A stretch of DNA of 11,965 nt from RGIG5579 sp045544655. GTDB lineage: Bacteria; Bacillota; Clostridia; Oscillospirales; SIG627. How positions within the stretch are numbered: the stretch's first letter is position 1; the number at the start of each line of letters is the position of its first letter. This document shows, in pieces, positions 1 through 6,817 of the stretch. Location of the stretch: positions 1 to 11,965 of the forward strand of contig JAZPZL010000091.1 of assembly GCA_045544655.1 (NCBI GenBank), given 5' to 3'. A model generated the notes under the pieces. It ran no database searches. It was not told the DNA's origin and saw only the letters and a program-made list of their open reading frames with translations. The translations under genes and the position numbers were made by a program.

Positions 1-1091
1 CTATGCCCACAGCACTGATCGCCGCTTTGATCGGCGGAATGATGGTGTGCGGAATCGGTCTCGTGCTTTCCCGCCCCCTGCTTCTGTTGATGGGGTCTCC
101 CGAGGACGTGATCGATCAGGCAACCGTTTATATGCAGATCATTTTTATGGGGAAGCCTGCGGTCTTGGTCTACAATACCTGCTCGGCGATCATGCGCGCC
201 CACGGTGAATCCAAGAGGCCGATGTATATTCTCATTACGACCGGGCTCGTGAACGTATTTTTGAATCTGGTTTTGGTGATCGGCTTTCATATGGACGTTG
301 CAGGCGTTGCCATTGCAACCATCGTTTCCCAGTGGCTTTCTGCCATCGTTGCCGTTTATCTGATCTTCCATCCTCTCGGGGAATATCACCTTGGCTTTTC
401 CGAATTCGTGTTTGATAAAGCTCTGTTCGGTAAAATTATGCGGATCGGTCTTCCCGCGGGGCTGAATGCGATGGTATTCAACCTTTCCAACACCGTGGTG
501 ATTTCTGCGGTAAACGGAATGGGATCGGTTGCAGTTGCCGCCGTTTCCGCCGCAACCAGCGTTGCGACTCTGGCTTATACCTTGCCCAATGCATTTACTA
601 CCGCTTGCATCAGCTTTGCAGGGCAGAATTACGGAGCGAGAAAATTCAAGCGTATTGACCAATGCCTGTGGCTGGGCGTTTTGCTGGTGGAGGGCGTGTA
701 TTTGATCGTCAATATGTTCTTCACGCTTTTCCCCGGCTTTTTCCTGGGGCTGTATACCGATAATCAAGAGGTGGTTACCACCGCCATCCCCAAAATGCTC
801 ATCACCTCCTGGGGATATATGATCTATACTGTTTCGGAGATTGCCAACGGCTGTCAGCGCGGCTTTGGAAAATCTATGGGACCCACGGTTTTGAATATGA
901 TCTGTGTATGCGGGATCCGCGTTCTTTGGGTGATCCTCGTTTTCCCGATGATGGAGCAAAATCTGATTTCCCTTTATATTTGCTTCCCTCTGTCCTGGCT
1001 GGCTTCTGCCTTAGCGCAGGTATGCAGCTACTATAAAGCAAGAAACAAAAAAATTCGCTTGGCGAAAGAACAAGGACTCTTCGTAGAATGA
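1..1091 (+). CDS. MATE-family multidrug/sodium antiporter, N-terminus cut by window edge
   Basis: This is the C-terminal part (about 362 residues) of a polytopic exporter of the MATE (MatE/NorM/DinF-like) family, which uses an ion gradient to expel cationic drugs or metabolites across the cytoplasmic membrane. The reading frame is open to the left edge. The ATG at 3 is probably an internal Met, because alignment by eye with the next gene puts it near residue 98, so roughly 97 residues are missing. It shares long blocks with that neighbour: ATVYMQIIF, SKRPMYIL versus TKRPMYIL, a FAGQN..GA..FKRI segment, and TLFPGFFLGLYTD. Many hydrophobic helices are visible, with a basic C-terminal tail (KARNKKIRLAKEQ). 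It stops at TGA 1089-1091, just upstream of the second MATE gene, and the two are probably co-transcribed. The family is clear; the substrate is unknown. Confidence 0.9.
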   Translation, partial: MPTALIAALIGGMMVCGIGLVLSRPLLLLMGSPEDVIDQATVYMQIIFMGKPAVLVYNTCSAIMRAHGESKRPMYILITTGLVNVFLNLVLVIGFHMDVAGVAIATIVSQWLSAIVAVYLIFHPLGEYHLGFSEFVFDKALFGKIMRIGLPAGLNAMVFNLSNTVVISAVNGMGSVAVAAVSAATSVATLAYTLPNAFTTACISFAGQNYGARKFKRIDQCLWLGVLLVEGVYLIVNMFFTLFPGFFLGLYTDNQEVVTTAIPKMLITSWGYMIYTVSEIANGCQRGFGKSMGPTVLNMICVCGIRVLWVILVFPMMEQNLISLYICFPLSWLASALAQVCSYYKARNKKIRLAKEQGLFVE

Positions 1092-1108
1092 ATTGATTGG
1101 AGAATCAT

Positions 1109-2476
1109 ATGACGAGAAAACACGGTATTGATCTGACGAAAGGCTCTGTTTTTAAAAAGCTTTTGGTCTTTGCATTCCCTCTTTGCATTTCCAGCTTACT
1201 TCAGTCGCTGTATCATTCGGCGGACGTGATCGTCGTCGGAAAATTTGCGGCAGATGGGGTAAGATCTCTGGCGGCGGTCGGCTCGACGACCTCCATTACC
1301 AATCTGCTTTTACACATGTTCATCGGCATTTCTGCCGGTGTCAACGTTTTGTGTGCCAATCGGATCGGCTCGAAGGATGAGGACGGCGTGCAAAGGCTTT
1401 TGCATACCTCGGTCCCGCTGGCGGTTCTCTGTGGCGTGGTTCTGGGGATCTTCGGCTTTTTTATGGCACCACTGGTTTTGAAGTGGATGGGATGCCCGTC
1501 CGACGTGATCGCAGAGGCGACCGTATATATGCAGATCATTTTTCTGGGTCAGCCTGCCAATATCGTTTATAACTTCGGCTCAGGTATTTTACGCGCTCAC
1601 GGGGATACCAAGCGCCCCATGTACATCCTGATGATCACGGGACTTGTCAACGTACTGCTCAATATGCTGCTTGTTATCGTTTTTCATCTGGATTCGGCAG
1701 GCGTTGCACTGGCAACGATCACTGCGCATTATCTGAATGCCGTGGCGGTTTTGTATATCCTGTTCAGCGAAGAGGGAGGATACCGAATGTCCTTCAATCG
1801 CCTTCGCCTGGACGTGAAAGAGGTCGTAAATATCGCTAAGGTCGGCATTCCCGCAGGTCTCAACGGAATCGTTTACAGCATCTCCAACGTTATCATCGTT
1901 TCCACGGTGAATTCTTTGGGAACCATTGCCGTTGCCGCTACCTCTGCTTCCACCAGCGTTTCCTCCATTCCCCATACGTTTTGCACCTCCGTTTCCGCCG
2001 CCTGCGTCAGCTTTGCAGGGCAAAACTTCGGTGCCAAAAACTTCAAGCGTATCGGTAAGGTGTATTGGTGGGGAATTGCCATCAGCATTGTCTTTATGAG
2101 TGCCGTCAGTCTGGCGTTTACCTTGTTCCCGGGATTCTTCCTCGGCCTTTATACCGACGATCTTGAGGTGATCCGCGTTGCTTTCCCCAAATTGATGTTG
2201 AATAACTGGGGCTTTTTGTTCAGTGTGATCGCCGACATATCCAACGGTTGTCTGAGAGGAATGAAGCACGCCTCCGGTCCAACCTTGGCAAATATGTTTA
2301 CCGTCTGCGGAACCAGATTGATCTGGGTGCTTCTTGTGTTCCCGTTTTTGCCGCAGACCTTGGGAATGCTTTGCGTTGCCTATCCCGTATCCTGGTTCTT
2401 GTGCGCCGCTGTTATGATGGTCTATTTCCATACAGTCAAGAGGATGGAGGAAAGAAAGTATATCCCGGTGCAATGA
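1109..2476 (+). CDS. MATE-family efflux transporter, full length
   Basis: A complete MATE antiporter of 455 residues, the usual family length, with about 12 hydrophobic segments. It should export organic cations or drugs in exchange for Na+ or H+. The start is set at ATG 1109 because GGAGA (1099-1103) lies 5 nt before it. An in-frame TTG at 1097 would extend the protein by four residues but would put this Shine-Dalgarno inside the gene. The N-terminus (TRKHGIDLTKGSVFKKLLVF) is typical of clostridial MATE proteins, which start with a short polar stretch before helix 1. By eye it matches the preceding gene at about six residues in ten over the shared region, so the pair probably arose by tandem duplication. 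It ends 12 nt before a strong terminator and is the last gene of this transcript. The substrate cannot be inferred. Confidence 0.92.
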   Translation: MTRKHGIDLTKGSVFKKLLVFAFPLCISSLLQSLYHSADVIVVGKFAADGVRSLAAVGSTTSITNLLLHMFIGISAGVNVLCANRIGSKDEDGVQRLLHTSVPLAVLCGVVLGIFGFFMAPLVLKWMGCPSDVIAEATVYMQIIFLGQPANIVYNFGSGILRAHGDTKRPMYILMITGLVNVLLNMLLVIVFHLDSAGVALATITAHYLNAVAVLYILFSEEGGYRMSFNRLRLDVKEVVNIAKVGIPAGLNGIVYSISNVIIVSTVNSLGTIAVAATSASTSVSSIPHTFCTSVSAACVSFAGQNFGAKNFKRIGKVYWWGIAISIVFMSAVSLAFTLFPGFFLGLYTDDLEVIRVAFPKLMLNNWGFLFSVIADISNGCLRGMKHASGPTLANMFTVCGTRLIWVLLVFPFLPQTLGMLCVAYPVSWFLCAAVMMVYFHTVKRMEERKYIPVQ

Positions 2477-2488
2477 ATTTCGCTTTTT

Positions 2489-2520
2489 GCAGAGGGGAAA
2501 ACCCCTCTGCTTCCTTTTTT
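2489..2520 (+). terminator. Rho-independent terminator after the MATE pair
   Basis: A 9-bp perfect stem (GCAGAGGGG / CCCCTCTGC) with an AAAA loop is followed by TTCCTTTTTT. It lies 12 nt after the MATE stop codon and upstream of the plsC promoter, so it closes the exporter transcript. Confidence 0.92.
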
Positions 2521-2585
2521 CTCGGTTATTCACAAAAAAGAAACGAAAAAAACGGAAAAATGTGAAAAAATCCTCGTTCATTCCC

Positions 2586-2614
2586 TTGACTTTTTTTTGT
2601 TTCTATAATATACT
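2586..2614 (+). promoter_or_regulatory. Sigma-A-type promoter for plsC-ispH
   Basis: TTGACT (2586-2591) and TATACT (2609-2614) are separated by exactly 17 nt, and the start of transcription is expected near 2621. The leader is then only about 23 nt, with GGAGGT at 2635-2640 as ribosome binding site. The overlapping TATAAT at 2604-2609 would leave only a 12-nt spacer and was not chosen. Confidence 0.72.
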
Positions 2615-2643
2615 AATGTTTGAATTATCTTGTTGGAGGTATT

Positions 2644-3276
2644 ATGACCCTTTACGATCGATTGGTGCGGACATTGGGACCGTTGATCCGCTTTGTTTTT
2701 CCCATTCGTCTTCTGAATCTTCCCAAGGAGCTTCCGGAGGAAGGGCTTATCGTATGCCCCAATCATATTTCATTTTTTGACCCGCTGTTTCTCGCGATCA
2801 CCTTGCCCCGCCCTTTGACCTTTATGGCAAAGGAGGAGCTTTTTACCAGACCCATCATCGGAAAATGGATGAAGGGTTGTGACGTGATCCCCTTATCCCG
2901 TGACGGAGGAGACGCTACAAAGCTTCGCCTTGCGGTGCGCGGACTGAAGGCGGGAAAGCTGTTTTCGATCTTCCCTCAGGGGACCCGCTTGCGCCATCCT
3001 TTGAAAAAAGAGGAGTTTAAGGCGGGCGCGGGTATGATGGCAGTTCTTTCGGGTGCCAAAATTCTCCCCGTGGGAATTTATTCTAAGAATTTCAAGGTTC
3101 GCCCCTTCCGCAAAACGTACATTGTTTTCGGTGAGATCGAGGAGTTTTCCTTCCCCGAGGATATGGGCAAAAAGGATCAGGCGATCTTCGTTACAGACCG
3201 CATTTTCGAGCGTATCTCCGTTTTGGAGGAAAAGGCGAGACGCGGCAGTGAAACGAAGGGGAAAGCCTGGAAATGA
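2644..3276 (+). CDS. plsC: 1-acyl-sn-glycerol-3-phosphate acyltransferase (PlsC/LPLAT family)
   Basis: A 210-residue membrane-associated acyltransferase that should transfer an acyl chain to lysophosphatidic acid, giving phosphatidic acid in phospholipid synthesis. The LPLAT motifs appear in order: N40-H41-ISFF-D46 (catalytic NHx4D), KEELF near 63-67, F110-P-Q-G-T-R115 (the FPEGTR acceptor-binding motif with Gln in place of Glu), KAGAGMMA at 127-134, and LPVGI at 141-145. ATG 2644 is chosen over the upstream in-frame TTG 2620 because GGAGG (2635-2639) sits 4 nt before it. The last codons overlap the ispH start by 4 nt (ATGA), so translation is probably coupled. Clostridia often have plsC next to ispH-rpsA, commonly with cmk upstream; no cmk is present here. 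The acyl substrate is not proven by sequence. Confidence 0.9.
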   Translation: MTLYDRLVRTLGPLIRFVFPIRLLNLPKELPEEGLIVCPNHISFFDPLFLAITLPRPLTFMAKEELFTRPIIGKWMKGCDVIPLSRDGGDATKLRLAVRGLKAGKLFSIFPQGTRLRHPLKKEEFKAGAGMMAVLSGAKILPVGIYSKNFKVRPFRKTYIVFGEIEEFSFPEDMGKKDQAIFVTDRIFERISVLEEKARRGSETKGKAWK

Positions 3277-5279
3277 AGGTTTTGCTTTCGGAGCACGCAG
3301 GTTTTTGCTTCGGCGTGCGTCGTGCGGTAGAGCTTCTGGAAAAAGAGATCTCCCGAGGTGAAAGAACGATCTTTACTCTGGGACATATCATCCACAACGA
3401 GGATTTTAACGAGTCCCTTGCCCGCCGCGGTGTAAAAAACATTGAGATAGACGAGCTGGATGCGCTTCCGGAGAATGCCTTGGTATTCGTCCGTACCCAC
3501 GGAATCCCCCTTCCGGTCATTGAGAAACTGGAAAGGCAGGGAATTACTTACGTGGATGCGACCTGTCCCTTCGTGAAAAAAATTCACAGCATCGTGCAGG
3601 TGGAAGAGGAAAAAGCTCTTAAGGAAGAAAAAGAAGCGGTCTTCGTTCTCCTGGGTGATCCCAATCATCCCGAGGTTCTGGGAATCGTCAGCTGTGCAAA
3701 GCATTTGCCCGTGGTGGTGATCTCGTCGCTTTCAGAGCTGAAGCGGTACGCAGACGAAGCGTCCCGTGATGCTTACCACATTTTCCTTTCTCAGACCACT
3801 CACAGCGTGGCAGAGTGGGAAAGGTGCTGTACCTACGCCAAAGAGGTTTTTCCTAACACGGTGTTTTACGATACCATTTGCAACGTAACGGAGATTCGTC
3901 AGAAGGACGTACGCATCATTGCCGAGCAAAGTGACCTTGTGGTCATTGTTGGCGGTATGACAAGCAGCAACACGAAAAAGCTGGTTTCGGTTAGCAAAGA
4001 GATTTGCGAAACCGTTCATATCAGGAATGCGGGTGAACTGCCCCGCGAAAAATTAAGAAAGAATATGACTGTCGGTGTTTCGGCGGGAGCCTCGACCCCG
4101 GACAGTGTTATCAAGGAGGTAATTGAAACCATGTCGGAAATCAAAAACGACGAAATGAGCTTTGAGGAAATGCTCGAGGAATCTCTCAAAAATTCCAAAA
4201 AAAGAGTAGGAGAAGAAGTAACGGGTATTGTAACCAGTGTATTCAGCAATGAAGTACACGTTGATCTTGGTACCAAGCATACCGGTATCCTTCCGTCTTC
4301 GGAAGTTGCAGACAGCGAAGCTGATCTTGCAGCAAGCTTCCACGTTGGCGACGAAGTTACCGTAATGATTCAGAAGTACAACGATCCCGAAGGCATCGTA
4401 ATGGTGTCCAAGAAGAAGGTTGATGCACGCGCGAACTGGAGCAAGATCCAGGAAGCATACGAGTCCGGCGCAACTCTCTCCGGAAAGGTTGTCAGCGTAA
4501 TCAAGGGCGGCATTCTGGTTGCAGAAGAGAACGCTACTTACTTCGTTCCCGCATCTCTGACCGGCGCTCCCAAGGGTGCAAATCTTGATTCCATGATGGG
4601 TCAGGAGGTTGCATTCAAGATCATCGAGATCGATCCCGCGAAGAAGAGAGCAGTTGCTTCTATCCGCGAGGTTCTTCGCGAAGAGAAGAAGGCTTTGGAA
4701 GAGAAGTTCTGGGCTGAGGTTGAGGTTGATAAGGTTTACACCGGTGTTGTAAAGTCCATCACCTCTTACGGCGCATTCGTAGACCTTGGCGGTGTTGACG
4801 GAATGGTTCACATCACCGAGCTTTCCTGGAAGAAGCTGAAGAGCCCCGCTGAGGTTGTAAGCGTAGGCGACGAGATCACCGTATTTGTTAAGGAGATCAA
4901 CGAAGAGACCCGCAAGATCAGCCTTGGTCACAAGACTGAGGATACCAACCCCTGGAAGATCCTTCCCGAGAAGTTCCAGGCAGGCGATATCGCTACCGTG
5001 AAGATCGTAAGCCTCACCACCTTCGGTGCATTTGCTGAATTGATCCCCGGTATCGACGGCTTGATCCACATTTCTCAGATCACAAACCGCAAGATCGCAA
5101 ATCCTGCTGACGTTTTGGCTGTTGGCGACGAGGTTCAGGTTGAGATCGTTGATATCAACTACGAGACCCGTAGAGTAAGCCTTTCCATGAGAAGCCTGCT
5201 TCAGGAGGAAGAAGAGGCTACCGAGGCTGCTGCTGAGGAAGCAGCTGCTGAAGAAGCTCCCGCGACCGACGCTGAGTAA
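3273..5279 (+). CDS. ispH: 4-hydroxy-3-methylbut-2-enyl diphosphate reductase fused to ribosomal protein S1-like domains (IspH-S1)
   Basis: A 668-residue fusion. Residues 1 to about 285 are IspH (LytB), the [4Fe-4S] enzyme that makes IPP and DMAPP in the last step of the MEP isoprenoid pathway. The three cluster cysteines are present (C12 in GFCFGV, C98 in DATCPF, C203 in TICNVT), as are H41, H76 (THG), H132 and E134 (NHPE), the SSNT motif at 231-234 and AGAST-P at 271-276, so the enzyme should be active. Four S1 RNA-binding domains follow at about 313-383, 400-465, 484-555 and 568-640; the last two are the most canonical (SYGAFVDL, TFGAFAEL). An acidic Glu/Ala tail closes the protein. The S1 half resembles clostridial RpsA/YpfD and may bind mRNA or ribosomes. 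IspH-S1 fusions are known from Clostridia. The ATG overlaps the plsC stop (ATGA), and a hairpin follows the TAA. Confidence 0.96.
   Translation: MKVLLSEHAGFCFGVRRAVELLEKEISRGERTIFTLGHIIHNEDFNESLARRGVKNIEIDELDALPENALVFVRTHGIPLPVIEKLERQGITYVDATCPFVKKIHSIVQVEEEKALKEEKEAVFVLLGDPNHPEVLGIVSCAKHLPVVVISSLSELKRYADEASRDAYHIFLSQTTHSVAEWERCCTYAKEVFPNTVFYDTICNVTEIRQKDVRIIAEQSDLVVIVGGMTSSNTKKLVSVSKEICETVHIRNAGELPREKLRKNMTVGVSAGASTPDSVIKEVIETMSEIKNDEMSFEEMLEESLKNSKKRVGEEVTGIVTSVFSNEVHVDLGTKHTGILPSSEVADSEADLAASFHVGDEVTVMIQKYNDPEGIVMVSKKKVDARANWSKIQEAYESGATLSGKVVSVIKGGILVAEENATYFVPASLTGAPKGANLDSMMGQEVAFKIIEIDPAKKRAVASIREVLREEKKALEEKFWAEVEVDKVYTGVVKSITSYGAFVDLGGVDGMVHITELSWKKLKSPAEVVSVGDEITVFVKEINEETRKISLGHKTEDTNPWKILPEKFQAGDIATVKIVSLTTFGAFAELIPGIDGLIHISQITNRKIANPADVLAVGDEVQVEIVDINYETRRVSLSMRSLLQEEEEATEAAAEEAAAEEAPATDAE
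4113..4133 (+). promoter_or_regulatory. Candidate internal ribosome binding site and start at the IspH/S1 junction
   Basis: AAGGAGGT (4113-4120), an almost perfect Shine-Dalgarno, precedes an in-frame ATG at 4131 (codon 287) by 10 nt. That Met lies between the end of the IspH fold and the first S1 domain. Initiation here would give a 382-residue S1-only protein. The sequence also encodes IKEV in the fusion, so chance is possible, and the spacing is slightly long. Confidence 0.45.
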
Positions 5280-5299
5280 AGAGACAATTTGATAACGAT

Positions 5300-5340
5300 A
5301 AATTTTGCCGAAAGCGAGAGTTTTCGGCAAAATTTTTCTT
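5300..5340 (+). terminator. Terminator of the plsC-ispH operon
   Basis: Perfect 14-bp arms at 5300-5313 (AAATTTTGCCGAAA) and 5322-5335 flank an 8-nt loop, with a run of T at 5333-5337 and a further TT at 5339-5340. It begins 20 nt after the ispH stop and lies between convergent genes, and the symmetrical A/T ends could also help end spoVAF transcripts. Confidence 0.85.
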
Positions 5341-5342
5341 CT

Positions 5343-6734
5343 CTAGAGGTTTTGTTCTCTACCGCTTGGGAATCGAAGAAAAATTCTTGCGATCCCTTTT
5401 CCGTCCCACGGAATAAAGGGGTACAGATAGCTTTTCCCTTCAGCCCCCTTGGTAAAGATCAAAACCAAAAGCCAGAAGAACAGCCCCGATAAAAGTCCCC
5501 ACAGTCCAAAGAATTCCACCAGCAGGATCAGCGTGATCCGAATAAGCTTGAAGCTGTACCCAAGCTCAATGCTTGTAGGAATGAAATTGGCAATCCCCGT
5601 AAAGGCGGAATAGAGGATCGTTTGGGGAACGAACCACCCGCTCTTCACCGCAAACTCTCCCAGAAGCAGTCCTCCGATCACAGAAAAAGAACCTGAAAGG
5701 GTGCTGGGCGTATTGAGGGATGCCATCTTCAGTCCATCCATTGAAAATTCAATGATGAGAAATTGGAGAAAGAGAGGAACGGCATAATTCTCTTTTGTCA
5801 AAACGAAGCGGAAGCCGGTCGGCAGGATTTCCTGTTCCCGTACCGCCAGAAGCCAGATGGGAATCAGGAGGATCGACGCGACGAAGACGAGAAATCTTAC
5901 GATCCGCAAATAGCTTGCCGTAATGGGTGGGAAGTAGTAATCGTCCGTTTCCTCAAAAAAGTCGAACAGACTTTGGGGAAGCAGAATGACCGATGGAGAA
6001 TTGTCGCATAATACGGCGATCTTTCCTTCCATTAAGGATGCCGCGATCACGTCCGGCCGTTCCGTGTAGCGAACCTTGGGAAAGGGGTTGAGGTGCTGAA
6101 GACCCTTCCTCGGAGCCAAAATCTTCGCCAGGGATTCCTGGGTCATGGACAGGTTTGGAACGTGATTGTTCTGAAGCTTTTTGCGAATCTTTTGCAAAAA
6201 TACTTCGTCTGCTTTTCCTTTTAAGGAAAGCAGTGCCACCTCATTTTGAACGTTTGTTCCCAAAATGAATTTTTCCGCTTGCAGACGCTCCGTCCGCATC
6301 AGTCTGCGGATCTGCGAGAGATTTGCAATCAGGCTTTCTCCCGTTCCCACGTGGGGTCCGCGCAAGGTTCGGTCCTGCTCAGGCTCTTCGGGTGAACGAA
6401 GGGGGAAATTGCGGATATCCATCAAAAGGATCTCGTCGTAGCCCGCTAAAGTCAAAGCGGCGCTTCCCCGGAGGATCTCACTTGCCGCGGCGACGGGATC
6501 CCGCGTTACCTCGCAAGCTCCGAAGGGAATGGCAGATTCGAAAATTTCCTGTAAGGTTGGGGGAAGTGTCCCGACGGAATGCATCAATGGAGAGAGAATA
6601 TTTTCGATGGAAATCGAATCGGCAAATTCAATAAAATAGGTAAAAGTGCCCGTTTTACCGCATAATAAAAGAGGGCGACGTTTTAAATCGAAGACTGTGT
6701 CTGCCGCCAAAAGCTGTTCCAGCTTTTCTTGCAT
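5343..6734 (-). CDS. spoVAF: Spore germination protein of the GerA family, SpoVAF-like
   Basis: A 463-residue membrane protein of the GerA/SpoVAF family (PF03323-type), found in the inner spore membrane and linked to ion movement or dipicolinate release during germination. The soluble N-terminal half carries the family segment RGPHVGTGESL (about 125-135). Hydrophobic helices lie at about 275-297, 317-332, 346-386 and 397-427, followed by a short polar tail. The segment GEFAVKSGWFVPQTILY (about 359-375) resembles SpoVAF more than the GerAA germinant-receptor subunits, and no gerB or gerC partner follows. The ATG at 6734 is chosen because AAAGGA lies 5 nt upstream; ATG 6752 would add six residues but has only a distant AGGGGA. 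The gene stands apart from any spoVA genes in this window, is convergent with ispH, and is divergent from the B-repeat gene. The GerA family is certain; the SpoVAF assignment is likely. Confidence 0.85.
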   Translation of the reverse strand: MQEKLEQLLAADTVFDLKRRPLLLCGKTGTFTYFIEFADSISIENILSPLMHSVGTLPPTLQEIFESAIPFGACEVTRDPVAAASEILRGSAALTLAGYDEILLMDIRNFPLRSPEEPEQDRTLRGPHVGTGESLIANLSQIRRLMRTERLQAEKFILGTNVQNEVALLSLKGKADEVFLQKIRKKLQNNHVPNLSMTQESLAKILAPRKGLQHLNPFPKVRYTERPDVIAASLMEGKIAVLCDNSPSVILLPQSLFDFFEETDDYYFPPITASYLRIVRFLVFVASILLIPIWLLAVREQEILPTGFRFVLTKENYAVPLFLQFLIIEFSMDGLKMASLNTPSTLSGSFSVIGGLLLGEFAVKSGWFVPQTILYSAFTGIANFIPTSIELGYSFKLIRITLILLVEFFGLWGLLSGLFFWLLVLIFTKGAEGKSYLYPFIPWDGKGIARIFLRFPSGREQNL

Positions 6735-6757
6735 CGTGTTCCTTTGTTCCATATATG
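6729..6757 (+). promoter_or_regulatory. Possible promoter of the B-repeat protein gene
   Basis: TTGCAT (6729-6734) and TATATG (6752-6757) are 17 nt apart, giving a start near 6764 and a leader of about 54 nt. Both boxes deviate from consensus and lie over the 5' end of spoVAF, so this is a weak call. Confidence 0.25.
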
Positions 6758-6758
6758 C

Positions 6759-6787
6759 AAGTATTCCCCTACGGTGGCGGACTATTC
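6759..6787 (-). promoter_or_regulatory. Possible forespore (sigma-F/G-like) promoter of spoVAF
   Basis: On the minus strand GGGAATACTT (6768 down to 6759) fits the sigma-F -10 pattern GGNRANANTW, and GAATA (6787 down to 6783) fits a forespore -35. The 14-nt gap is shorter than usual. Transcription would start near 6752, which supports translation from ATG 6734. The match is suggestive only. Confidence 0.3.
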
Positions 6788-6817
6788 CATATATTTTGTT
6801 TTGAAAGGAATGATACC

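Noticed and set aside
1097..1111. TTG 1097 as start of the second MATE gene
   Set aside because: The Shine-Dalgarno GGAGA lies between this TTG and ATG 1109, so ATG 1109 is the better start.
1589..2581. Open frame of 330 codons on the minus strand opposite the second MATE gene
   Set aside because: Antisense shadow of a clear MATE gene: highly polar, Gly/His/Asn-rich translation with no domain, crossing a terminator and an intergenic gap.
2604..2609. TATAAT as -10 box of the plsC promoter
   Set aside because: The spacer to TTGACT would be only 12 nt; the overlapping TATACT gives 17 nt.
4053..5330. Long open frame of 425 codons on the minus strand opposite the S1 part of ispH-rpsA
   Set aside because: It is a by-product of strong codon bias in the S1 region. 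It has no family features and no ribosome binding site, and it runs through the terminator hairpin.
6788..6795. CATATATT as a sigma-E -10 box for the B-repeat gene
   Set aside because: It fits CATANANT, but no ATA-type -35 is found at the required distance upstream.
6755..6817. ATG 6755 as start of the B-repeat protein
   Set aside because: There is no ribosome binding site before it, and it would place 21 residues ahead of a standard signal peptide. GTG 6818 has AAGGAA at 7 nt.
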